From: Ettlia oleoabundans
Lineage: Eukaryota > Chlorophyta > Chlorophyceae > Chlamydomonadales
Direction: 5' to 3'
Assembly: GCA_019693395.1 (NCBI GenBank)
Contig: JAAMXP010000545.1
Coordinates: 18,869-82,868, forward strand
DNA length: 64,000 nucleotides
Every line of letters starts with the position of its first letter. The first letter of the stretch is position 1. The notes beneath the pieces were generated by a model. That model was not told the origin of the DNA, did not search any database, and worked only from the letters and a program-made list of their open reading frames with translations. Below, one piece after another: positions 1-10,327 of this stretch. Position numbers and translations under genes: made by a program.

Positions 1-151
1 CCAAGGCCGCACATTTGTGCGCACAGGCTGGCTGAGGCTGCTATGCACCCCCTAAAACTGTTCCCCAGTCCAACACCACTTGAAGTGTTGCCTTGCGCAG
101 TGTTGCCACTACCGCTCAAGCCCGTACATGGCTTTCAAACCGGTACCTTAC

Positions 152-1461
152 CTGCATGATGCGGTAGTGGGCGCCGAAGAAGGGTGCCTGGCTGGGCACC
201 TGCACTGTCTGGCCCTTGGTGCGCAGGTCTGGGGTGGAGAGCTCGTAGGGAAGGTCACGCTGCAGTGGGTGGCCGGGAAGGGGGGAGGGAGAAGCACAAC
301 GGCAAGGGTGGCCTTGAGCACTCAGGCACGAGTAACAATGGCAAGGCTGTGGCTGGAAACAACGGCTGCCGTGAGTTGGAGTGGCGGCAAGAGCGTCGGT
401 TTGTGCTGGTAGGGATGGGGCGATGTTTAGCTTTGTCTACCGGAGCAACCAGGGAAAAGCAATCCACACTACAGGAGAACAACCAAACGCCAATATGAGA
501 GGCCGGTAATTTCTGCGCCCTTAAGAACCCACTGCCCACCTCATAGAGGGCCAGAAGCTTGCCTCCCCAGTGCACCACCCCCGTGTTGGCCACCCCCTTT
601 ACACTCAGGTCAAAAGGGTTGTAGAACCAGCCGCCCTCAGGGCTGCCCACAGAGAAGGCCCCGCGGTACAACATGCGCTGCGCCTGCTGCTCCGCCACAA
701 AACCTGCAGGCGGGCAGAGCTTGGGCTGGGGTTGTCAAGGGGGCGACAGGGATGGAGCAGACAAGCAGACAGAAGAAATACAGAATGTGGGCGCCAACTT
801 TGCAGGCTGTGCATTTTGCAGTGCAGGCAACTGCATCCCGCATTAGCGGTGGAAGCAGCCATGGTGCTCAGCGTGCATCATTCCCCACCCCCCGCCCCAC
901 CCCATCCCAGCCAGACGAGCGTTCATCCACGATCCATTTCGCCGCCTCACCTTGTGTGCGCACGTATCGGTTGGCGAAAAATGCCTGGCCGCCTTTAAAT
1001 GCAAAAATGGCCAGCATACCGTCACCATCGAAGGGCTGCGGGATCTGCTTGCCGCCGATTTCAAACAGGCCGGGCCCATTCCGCAGCAGGGTGCCCTCCA
1101 GCTCGGCAGGGATGGTGCCTTCCACCATGTCCTCATCTATCCAGTACGACCGCTCCCAGTACTGCGATTTGTAGCCTTTTATGAAACTGTCCCAGTCGCT
1201 CTTGTCAAAATGGGTGTCGACATCAGAGGCGGCGATGGCTGTGGGCGCGCTGACTGCTGCTGGCCGTCTCAGCTGCCGGGCGCCCGGCGGCCTGTGGGGC
1301 CCCTGCTGAGCTGCCACTCGCCGATTGTCCACTGAACAACAGCGACGGCAGCTGCTGCAGCTTCTAGATCCCCTGGTGCTTATACTGTTACAATGCTCAG
1401 GTGCGACAAAGGGTGCCCCGTTGCTGGCTTTGGCTGGCTGGCGAAGCCCGCTGGTTGCCAT
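152..1461 (-). CDS. Carotenoid cleavage dioxygenase, N-terminal part (gene runs off the left edge)
   Basis: Exons in transcription order are 951-1461, 540-703 and 152-259, joined by GT-AG introns that keep one frame (261 residues seen). The family uses a four-histidine iron centre to cut carotenoids oxidatively at a double bond, giving apocarotenoids. Family signatures seen: LRNGPGLFEIGG, then FDGDG at the end of the first beta strands, then FYNPFDLSVKGVANTG and ALYE. The stretch up to about residue 70 is rich in Arg, Ser and Ala with few acidic residues, which fits a plastid transit peptide. The start is the ATG at 1459-1461; an in-frame TTG lies further upstream. The last visible donor (GTAAGG) lies just left of 152, so the iron-binding histidines are outside the window. 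Which CCD/NCED subgroup it belongs to cannot be decided from this part. Confidence 0.9.
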
Positions 1462-1881
1462 GCTTGTGAAAGTCCGGTGCACCAAATGAAATGATTACCG
1501 AACCAAGGTTGTGCAGACAAGGACACAAGCTCAATGTGCGTGGTTCCGTGGCACCTGCCGGAACTCAGAACAAAAAGAAGTACAGCAACCGGGCAACCTT
1601 AGAAGGCAGTGAACGAGGATACTACTAGTTCCCAAGCCTCTTAACTGGTACAGAAGGCTTTCTGGCAAGCCCCCAGAGAGGGGCAAGCCTTGCTGGCTCC
1701 AGCTCTGCGCGCGCAAGAACGGAGGCAGCGCCGCCTCATGCACCCAACAAGCCTGCCTGTCAATTGCGAACCGCTCCTGCGCTGCATCTATCCTCCGCAG
1801 CCAGCCCCAGCTGCTGCGTGCTGCACTGCACTCACATGCATGTGAGTCACTGAACTGGAAGACACCGCTAGACATTGAAAC
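1462..1881. promoter_or_regulatory. Divergent promoter region between the dioxygenase and NOB1
   Basis: These 420 bases separate two start codons that point away from each other, so they must hold both promoters and 5' leaders. I see no clear TATA box. The one notable element is a perfect palindrome at 1830-1847. No further gene is supported here. Confidence 0.6.
1830..1847. promoter_or_regulatory. 18-bp perfect palindrome 35 bp before the NOB1 start
   Basis: The sequence ACTCACATGCATGTGAGT equals its own reverse complement. Its core CATGCATG matches the RY element read by B3-type plant transcription factors. It sits in the shared promoter, close to the NOB1 ATG. A role as a binding site is inferred from symmetry and position only. 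Confidence 0.4.
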
Positions 1882-4800
1882 ATGAACTGGGCTTCCGTCG
1901 CCAAAACGGAGGCTGTCAAAGCGGCGCCCACAACAGATACCGGCGTAGGCAAGCGGGTTGTGGTCGTGGACGCCAACGCTCTCATCACTCAGCACGGCTT
2001 GCTCAGTCTTGCACTGGCTGAGAAGTGCCTAACGACGCCCGAGGTGCTGCGGGAGGTGCGGGACAAGCAGTCACGGGCAACGCTGGCGGCACTGCCTTTC
2101 ACCATCGACACTCGAGAACCGGCAGAGGAGTCGGTCAAAGCAGGCAAGTACTGGGTTGGCTAGGTCTGCAAACTTGCAGATGCAAGGCAGAGCGAGATGC
2201 ACGAAGGGTGACAGGGCTTCTATCCACAGCATGTTGGCTGCCACAAGAACAGCGGGTGGCGGCTTGCAGCCGGTTGCTGCCTGCTGATCTCCGCGATTGG
2301 CACCGGGGAGCCCCTTTTACATGGGCCCTTCTTTCGCAAACATCCGCAAGTGTTTTCCTTGCCACGCTCCCCCTGCAGTTGTGAAGTTTGCACGGGCCAC
2401 CGGCGACATCCACGCGCTTTCCTCTGCTGACGTGCGCCTGATCGCGCTGGCGCATGGGCTGGAGGTGGCGGCGCACGGCAGCACCCACCTGAGGGAGCTG
2501 CCGGAGCTGCCCAAGGTGCAGAAGAAGAAGGTGCAAGACTCCAAGCAGGTGAGGTGGATTGCATCGCCTTGGCATGAAGTATGGCGAGCCAGCCAGTTGG
2601 GCGGATAACGGGCAGCAGAGTAGGCAGGAATTGGCACCGACAGATTGAGAGCGGAGGATGGGGGCATATGTGTCACATGCAGGCACACCTGCCTGCCTTT
2701 GGGAATGCCAGCTTGCGCCTGTGCATGTCTGGGGCATTTGTATTGGGCGTTGCTTATGTCATCCCTTGCTGCCTGCCCATTGTGTTGTTCATGCAGCTGC
2801 CTGGCTGGGGTGTGGAGGGCGGCGACTGGGCGGAAATTGACAGGCTGAATGAGGAGGAGCTTGCGGCAGCTGAGGCAGCACTGGGACAGGGAGGGGATGC
2901 CGCCGCCATTGCCAGTGCAGGCGAGGCGGGCGCCAGCCGTATCGCCACACAGGTGCAGCAGCTGAGCCTGGCGGACGCACATGCGGCGGCAGCGGCAGCA
3001 AACGGCGGCAAGGCGGGCGGCGAGCTGGTGGGCTTGTACGGGGAGAGTGAGGAGGAGAGTGAGGAGGAGGACGAGGGGGAGTGGGAGACGGCAGCCAAGT
3101 CGGCCAACTCCAAGCGGCGGGAGCGGCGCAAGGTGGGCCCGGCATGCTGTGGTTGCTTGCTTGCTCGCCGCCATGCTTTACAATGCACGAAGCAGCATAG
3201 CGGCAGCAGCGGCGGTGTGGGCCATTGTGGGACCGGCTGAATGCGGCGCAGCAGGGCTTGTGTAGCGTGCAGCAGCCGTTGGCGCCCATCGCAGCCCTGC
3301 CATTTTCGTCAGTTTGCTCTGGCTGTGTCCGTTTCACAAGTCCACATTCCCCTCAACTCCCGCTTGCTTGATCGCCACTGCAGGCATCTCGCAAGGCAGC
3401 CTGGGAGGCGAGGCAGCAAACGGCGGCAGAAGCTGAAGCTGAGGAGGGGTCGCAGCAGGGCCAAGGGCAGGGGCATGGCGGCACGTGTGAGGAGGAGGAG
3501 GGGGAGGGGGAGGATGCTTGCTCTCTAGCTAGCGATGACGATGCGACGGTTGCCACAGCGGCTCCCGCGGCAGGATCAGAGGGGCAGCAGCAGGGCGGCG
3601 TCGACAGTCGGCAGCATGAGCGGCTGTTTGAGAGCAGCGTGTGCATCATAACTGCCGACTTCGCCATGCAGAATGTGATCATGCAGGTGGGTTGGTCAGC
3701 AAGGTGGTGCGTTGGCGGTGGCTGGTGCGTGTGGGGGGGGCAAAGCACGCTTACACCGAGTGTTTCGGCACTTGAAGGCCAACAAAGGGCCCTTGGCTTG
3801 CCTCAGGATGGTGCTAGTTCGCTGTTTTCTTGAACCACCTAGGTTCAACTCTCCCTCCTCTTGGCTGCCCGCCAGTTTGCACTGCATTGCATCATTGCGG
3901 CATGACCTGCTGAACAGGTTTCCAAAGTATTCTCACTTGAGTTGCGCTGCAGATGGGGCTGCGCCTGGTGACCCCCGACGGGCGGCGCATCACGCGCCTC
4001 AGCCGCTGGGTGCTGCGCTGCACCGCCTGCTTCCTGGTCACCAAGGAGATGGGCCGCCTCTTCTGCCCGCGATGCGGCAACGCCACACTCGACAAAGTGC
4101 AGGTGCGGGCATGCGGGAAGGTTTTGTGTGTTACATGCGCATGTGTGTGAGCTGCGTCCCCTGGGCATGCGCCGCCAGCGGGTACGTTGCTGGAAGAAAG
4201 CGACGTTGCACCCGGCTGTGCCCCGCTTTGCTGGCCGCTTTTCCAACACGGTATCCGTGGATGGTTTGCATCAACTGCCAGGCATCATGGCAACCTCCCA
4301 GCACCCACCCATGTTGAATCGTCAAACAAGTGTTCATCCGTTTCTCTGTTCCTCCCTGCAGCTCGTTGTTGGGCCGGATGGGTCTGAGCAGTACGGCGTG
4401 AGGCGCAAGCACATACTGCGCGGCACACGCTTCTCCCTGCCTAAACCAAAGGTCAGCTGGCTGCTCTGCTGCACAATCCTGCACTGCCTGGCAGCAGCGG
4501 TTCCCTGGTGCATGTTGTGAGCCTCCTCTGCTGCATTCCCTCTACCAGGCGACATGGTGCAGTGGCAACAGTCTGCTCTGGAAGCAGCGCTGTTGTTCCA
4601 GCTGCCATTTCCGCCCACCTTGCATTCCCGGCAGGCCAGCCTCTGCATTCCATGTTACTCCATAAAAGCACTCACCCCACCCTACCCCTGCTTTTTCCTG
4701 CACAGGGCGGGCGCCACCACGACCTGATCCTTCGTGAGGACCAGTTGCTGGCCAAGGCGCATCGGCTGCGGGCCAAGAAGAAAGACAAGGAGGAGCTGGA

Positions 4801-5122
4801 CCCCTTTGCACCAGAGTATGGAGAAGACACGTGGCACCAGGTGGGTGGGTGGGTGTTGGTGTGGTTGGAGGAAGGGTTTCGAGCTGGGCAGCCAATTGAC
4901 GTCCCGACGGAGCAGGGAAAAATCCCTACAGTTGCAGCCCTAATCAGAACAGGGTAGCACGCCTGCCCGTTGACACTCACACTTACGCACTCTCCACGGC
5001 TCCTCCTTCTGCAGGCTGCCGGCATGCACTATGGCAACAAGGGCGCGGCGGCGCTGCTGGCGGGGTGGAAGAACAACCCGAACGAGCGCAAGCACATCGC
5101 TACCAACAGGCGGAGGAAGTGA
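1882..5122 (+). CDS. NOB1: NOB1, PIN-domain endonuclease for 18S rRNA 3'-end maturation
   Basis: Exons are 1882-2143, 2379-2548, 2797-3132, 3384-3686, 3953-4102, 4362-4451, 4706-4840 and 5015-5122, giving about 517 residues. NOB1 makes the final cut (site D) that turns 20S pre-rRNA into 18S rRNA in cytoplasmic pre-40S particles. The PIN domain opens with VVVVDANALI, with the metal-binding Asp at residue 30. An acidic low-complexity linker follows, then the conserved TADFAMQNV block. A zinc ribbon comes next with Cys at about 380, 383, 395 and 398 (CxxC, then CPRCGN). The C-terminal blocks FSLPKPKGG and FAPEYGEDTW match the family, as does the basic tail. The first intron starts with GC (CAG then GCAAGT) and is needed to join the PIN domain in frame. 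An AATAAA lies at 5275-5280, about 150 bases after the stop. Confidence 0.95.
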
Positions 5123-5865
5123 GGGCAGTTTGAGCGGCGCAAGACTGCGACCCGCGCTCTGCGCTATTAGGGAACCCGAGTTTCACGCAACTGCCGTGCC
5201 TGGACCAGCTGCAGCTTGATTGGTTGCGCTGTTCGAATGTGCTACAACCAGGCTGTTTTGCCAATGAATTTGCCAATAAAATGCATCAACGCCAATGGAG
5301 TCAAAAAGGCTTGAGGAACAGAGGGGCAACCAGGCAACTGAGTAAACGACTGAAGGATTTGTACAGCGGGATAAAGCAACAGGGAATCAGCAACAGGGGG
5401 TCAGAAGCACAGGGGTCACGTGCTGCAGTTTCCCAAATGGGAAGGGCAATTTGGGGCTGAGTTGCGCCTGGAGAGATGCCATTGCCTGCCATGTTGTTGC
5501 TAAAAACCCCAGTGTCTGCGCATTGTATCAAACATTCCAGGCTCTGCTGCCTGCTGCTGCTCGTGCTGTTGCTGCCACCAGAACCTGCAGCAAGAAGCAC
5601 ATAGAAGGGCGCACAGCCGCAGCTGGATCCTTACCTTTCCCACGCACACAGGAGCAGCATGACAGCAGACAGCCAGGAAACAAAACAAGGTTTTTGTGGA
5701 GTCCAAGATGGCCGAGTTCCCCGTTACTGGATATGCCAACCACAATCCCAACTGCAGCCCCGCAGTGCTCCTATAAACACCACGAGACCGTGCTTCTTCC
5801 CGCCCACTCCTCCTCCCAACCCAATATTGGTTTCGTGATTTGTGGCCACTCACTCTGTGGCGCAC
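5123..5865. other. Convergent 3' region between NOB1 and the peroxiredoxin
   Basis: Both flanking genes end here. It holds an AATAAA at 5275-5280 on the plus strand, a possible NOB1 polyadenylation signal. Open frames in this stretch show no family motif and no splice-linked continuation. I see nothing else. Confidence 0.5.
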
Positions 5866-7520
5866 TCACTGCTTCAGCTGTGCCAGGATCTGGTTGGAGA
5901 GGCTGCAGGTCATGCCGCCCCCCTCCTCCAGGTTCAACGCCTTGATCACGCCACCCTCAACCACCGCAGAGAAGCTGCGGGATGGGTGGGCACAAAGATA
6001 GTTGTTGGTGTGTGGCAGTGACGCGAGGCGCATGGCACCCCAAGCAGGCAAGCAGGCAGCAATTCAGCCATTCGCAGAATGCTGACAACGGTGAACTAGT
6101 ATCCAGGCGGCAGTTGATTGCACGTGGCACAGTCACAAAAAGCATGCGTATCACTCAGTTAATGCCTCCATGTGCAGGCAGCAGCAAGGGCAGCCAAGAA
6201 CAAACCCACCCACAGTGGTCCTCACTGTGTATCCACCACTCACCGCCTGGTGCGTGGCCCTCCCAGCACCTGTGCCAGCCCCTCAGCTTCAAACCCAAGG
6301 GCCTTGGTCAGCTCAGCCTGCATGGCATGGCACACAACGGGCGCCAATCACCCCCCGCCCAAGCAAACTCCACCAGCATTTCTAGCCCGAAGCAGCCCCA
6401 CGCTCACATGTGCCCACACCCCCCTTCCCAACCCCACACCCCCACCCACCACCATCACCACCAAACACACCACCCCCCAGTCACACTCAGCAATGCCCTT
6501 CGTCCACCATGTGGCGTGTGCTATCAAGCAGCGCAGCTCACCCGCGTGTCTGCCAGCATTCTAACTTTGCCCGCGGTCCCATTCGCCTCTCCCCAAGCTG
6601 CCATGACGAAAGGGTCGTTCACAGACACGCACACCACCATCTCTGCCCCCGCCTCTTTCAGCTTCTCGTGATCAGCCACGTAGCCGGGCAGGTGAGTCTG
6701 CAGGCATGATGGGCAAAGGCTGAGAGTACTTGGGCAAGACACGTGTGCGGTACGTGAGAGCAGGTGAAGGGCTGTGTGCAAGAACGCAGGTGCAAGAGGC
6801 GGGCAGGCATGCAGCTGTGAGCTGCTGCTACCAGCTAATTCCAGGGGCTCCTCGTGCAATGGCATTGTTCCCATGGGTGGCGATGAAGGCCCAGGCGGGC
6901 AGGCAAGCAGGCACGCACGCGGGCCAGGCATGGACAGACCTTGCTGCAGCCCGGAGTGAAGGCGCCCGGAACTCCAAACAGCACGCCCTTCTTTGCAGCA
7001 AACAGCTCCTTAATGCTCACTTTCTTGATCTCACCGTCCACCAACTCGTCCAGCTGCACGTCTGGCAGCGCATCACCCACCTGCAAAAGCAGAAAATCAC
7101 AGACAGGGCACAAGCATAGGACAACAGGCAAGCAAGCAGCCAACAATAGCTCTGTCAGTCGCCAACCAAGAAGGCACAGGTTTGAAGTTATTACTGGGTT
7201 CAATGCTGGGCACAAGCTGGCGCAAGCGCAAAGCGCGCTGGCTGTCCTGCCGCCAGCTTCCAGGGAGTCCTCGCCCCCGCCAACTGCCTTGGGGTTTGGG
7301 ATACGCCATAGCGGTATCAGGCTACGCAAATTTTTCAGCATGTCTTGGAGCCCAGCGTGATAAAGCGCCATAAGGTAGCGATCAGGCACGCGTTGTGCTG
7401 CGACTTGCGGCAGCCTACCACACTTCGATTGCCGATCACCGCGATCGGACGATAGCGCAGGCCGCGGCGGCTTCAGCAAACAGATCACCTGGCGACTACC
7501 CCACTCACCTTGGCTGGCAT
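5866..7520 (-). CDS. Type II peroxiredoxin (PrxII)
   Basis: Exons in order are 7509-7520, 6940-7080, 6542-6697, 6244-6317 and 5866-5974, giving 163 residues, the usual size of a type II peroxiredoxin. It reduces hydrogen peroxide and alkyl hydroperoxides using a peroxidatic cysteine. The active-site motif PGAFTPGCS is present (Cys49), with the second cysteine at Cys74 in VVCVSVNDPF, as in atypical 2-Cys enzymes. The C-terminal LNLEEGG is typical of the plant PrxIIE group. The short start MPAK gives a cytosolic form. The frame is open upstream to another ATG at 7644-7646, which would add 42 residues rich in Arg, Ala and Ser and could act as an organelle-targeting leader. All four introns are GT-AG. 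Confidence 0.93.
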
Positions 7521-7954
7521 TGTTCCGCAGTAGGGCAATTGATCAGAACTCACGACACGCCAACGTGCAGGAGGATGTCGAAAATGGGGACAGGCGACTG
7601 CAGTCGCACTTCTCATGATGACTAGTGCAGCGCAGCGCACCCGCATGTGCGCAGCGTCCCGTCGAGAAAGCCACCGCCAACCAGAAGCCACGGAGGGTGA
7701 GGCTCTATCAGAATGTTAGACGGTAGATTCACCTTCATTTCCCTCCTTCCAATATCCCGTCTTTTTACTGCATGTACCCAAAAACTCGGGCTTGCCACAC
7801 CGTAAATTCTGAACCCTTTTTAACCCTCATACACCGCCTCATGCTCCCCTCATTCATTCCCGCATCCCTTGTGAAACATCAGCCGTAACTTGCAGGTTTT
7901 GCAGAGATAGCTGGGCAATGTGCACAGGAATGCAGGTTTTGGCAAATTAGGTAC
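7521..7954. promoter_or_regulatory. Spacer between the rhodanese stop and the peroxiredoxin start
   Basis: Both flanking genes are on the minus strand, so this holds the 3' end of the rhodanese gene and the peroxiredoxin promoter. The part up to 7646 is open in the peroxiredoxin frame and may be coding in a longer isoform. Around 7730-7900 the DNA is richer in A and T than the genes. No clear signal is seen. Confidence 0.45.
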
Positions 7955-9804
7955 TTAGAGCAATGACTCTCCAGGCGGCAGGCCCTGTGCATATCGTGCA
8001 TTTTGCAGGTTGCCACCTTCGTCGTAACTCTCAGCCACCCCAGGGATGTTGAGCCCGCTTTTAAGGGCTTCCTTGCCTACACAAGCCAGACAGAACACCG
8101 GGTGGTGTCGTGAAAGCGGTGTCACTGGGGCATTGATGAGTGGGGTGCACAATTCATGTGTCAGGCAGTGAGTGCCATTAGCTGCCTTTGTTGCGCTCAG
8201 CCGCTGCTTGCAAGCCAATAACCATTCACAGAACAGACATTTGCCTGTTGTGAGAACATGTGCCTGCTGCGCAACTCACCTGTGCTGACCCAGCGCCCGG
8301 CAGGCGGCCGCCGCTTGCCGCTGGGAGACCACACCTACAAGTGCAAGCAAATGATAAGAAGCACCATCATGAAGCATCTGGAGGGGCAGGCAATTGTGAT
8401 GATACCACCTTGAGACACAACCAGCGCGAGGTTTCGGTGCAGGATAGTCACATCACAGCCACGTGCCTGAGTGTAGCCATTGTATCCTCCCTCCATCTGC
8501 GCAACATTATAGTACCCGGCTGCTTGCAACAGTGCTGCTGCCTCCGCAGAGGCCCCCCCACCATCGCCACACATCTGCAATGGACAGATAGCCACGGCTC
8601 AGCGCATATGTAACAAGCACAGGGGATTTGATAGTGACGGTCCAGGTAAACCTGGCCGGTACCAGGCAGGCAGGAAACGGGAGACGACACGAAACTGCAA
8701 GGATGGCAGCCTGGGTGGTGGCAGGCTCAGGCACGGGAGGTAAAGATGTGCTGCAAACCCATAGTTGGCAGTCAACAGCAACTCGTCAGCAGAGGCCAGC
8801 ACCTGGCCGCGTGGTGAGTGAGACAGCGAGTCAGGTGAAGGGTCCTTGCTTGCTCATAAAGCTTACCACAATGAGCTTGGCAGCCTTGTTAGGGAACTTG
8901 CGAGACACCTGCGCACAACACGGGTTGGGGTTGGGGGTTGGGGGGACGCAGATATAAAGACACCGCATCAGAGCAGCACATGGCAGGTGCAGGCCGGCCA
9001 CAGATTAGCCATTGCTGGAGAATTCACAAGCCTAGCCTAGGCAGTGCAGCGCAAGGCAGCAATAAGAATGCACATACGGAGGCTGCATGCGTCTGCATCA
9101 AAGTGCCGAGTCCTTCTGCCGCTGGCACCTGCGCAACAAAGGCCGAGCCATCCTGCCTGGCGGAGAAAGGCACGCTGGCAGACTTGCGGGGTGGCTTGGT
9201 GATGTGGCCGTCGTCATATTCACGTGAAGACCTGCTACAGACCAAAAGCCCTCAGGTTTGCAGCGGGTGTAGGGGATGCATAGGTTATGACGAATTAACA
9301 AAGTGGCACAGCTAAAGCCATGGCTCCATGCAGCAGCGGTAAGGGATTAGGCAGCAGCAAGCAGTGAGGGGTGGCTGGAATGGGTTTGCCCTGACCCACT
9401 CATGCACCCCTTCAGGCCCCACCTCCAACTTGTGCTCACCGGATGTCAAGCACTGTGTGCTGCCCGTCCAACAGCTTGCGTGCCGTCTCCACATCCACCG
9501 CTTGGGCTGCAGCCCGGCATACACCGCTGCCTCGCTGCCGTGAACTGCGCGCTGCTGCCGCTGGTGTGGCCAAGCAGGGTGCTGAACGCCGCAAGAAGAC
9601 GGCACTTACTCTGCAAAGTGGCGCACAAACCAGGTGCTTCTACTCAGTCAAAAGACAACAAACTGCTTAGTTGGAGTGCAACTTTAGCATCAGTGCAGTA
9701 GTGTTTCATGCGCCATACCTGGCTGCCAGCGGCCGAGGGCAAGACGATGATATGCCGCTCCACCTACAGGCGGCGGCGGCGGTGACAACGGCTAGCGATG
9801 CCAT
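7955..9804 (-). CDS. Rhodanese-like domain protein, plastid-targeted
   Basis: Exons in order are 9719-9804, 9440-9610, 9129-9231, 8867-8908, 8467-8574, 8280-8334 and 7955-8076, giving 228 residues. Rhodanese domains carry a sulfur on an active-site cysteine or serve as binding modules. The first 65 or so residues (MASLAVVTAAAACRW onward) look like a chloroplast transit peptide. The domain starts at VDVETARKLLDG, with VLDIR and GHITK. The active-site loop is CGDGGGAS with Cys at about residue 136, followed by AAALLQAAGYYNVAQMEGG. The tail SGKRRPPAGRW and ALKSGLNIPGVAES suggest the plant-type single-domain plastid subgroup. The intron after GYNGYTQ appears to start with GC (CAG then GCACGT). 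The substrate is unknown. Confidence 0.9.
8922..8945 (+). repeat. G-rich tract with quadruplex potential
   Basis: Four G runs of 3 to 6 bases are spaced by TT (GGGTTGGGGTTGGGGG and onward), inside the rhodanese intron just upstream of exon 4. The G-rich strand is the template strand of that gene. It resembles a telomere-like or G-quadruplex motif but is short and isolated. Confidence 0.6.
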
Positions 9805-10327
9805 CCTTCCTGCGCCGCGCTACAATTTGCAACCCTCTGTTTGGCTCGAGTCTTTTGATAGCGCGTTTGTTCAAACCAGCTCGCAGCAAAACTCGCCCAA
9901 GCAAAGTGACACGCCGACGAGTGAGGACCACGTTTGTAAATTTATGAACAGGCGTTACTGACCGCTGCAGGGCGAGATTTACCTCTCTCCAGTATGGTCA
10001 CGACATGCACAGCACAGGCGTCACCCGGCGGGAGCGGCGCAGCGCCTTGCCCTATACACCTGAATGACAGTGCCTCTGGCGCATTATGTTGTTCTAACAT
10101 GGCGTCATGACAGTCAAAAAGTGTCAGCTGCAATGCACAAGAACAGCGGTTCATACATACAAGAAGGGGGTGTCTACAACTGCTGCTTGGAAACAAGCAC
10201 CCAATCAAGTGCCATTGTGCCAAACGCACGCTCAGGCCACACAGGTGTGCATTCAGCAATCTCATTCCCATGTAGGAAGTCGCCCAAGACAACTGAACAG
10301 CCAATCAGTGCCTGAGTGAATGCAGGC
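9805..10327. promoter_or_regulatory. Spacer between the VPS35 stop and the rhodanese start
   Basis: Both neighbours are on the minus strand. The stretch should hold the VPS35 3' end and the rhodanese promoter. I see no extra gene and no clear TATA box. Confidence 0.4.
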
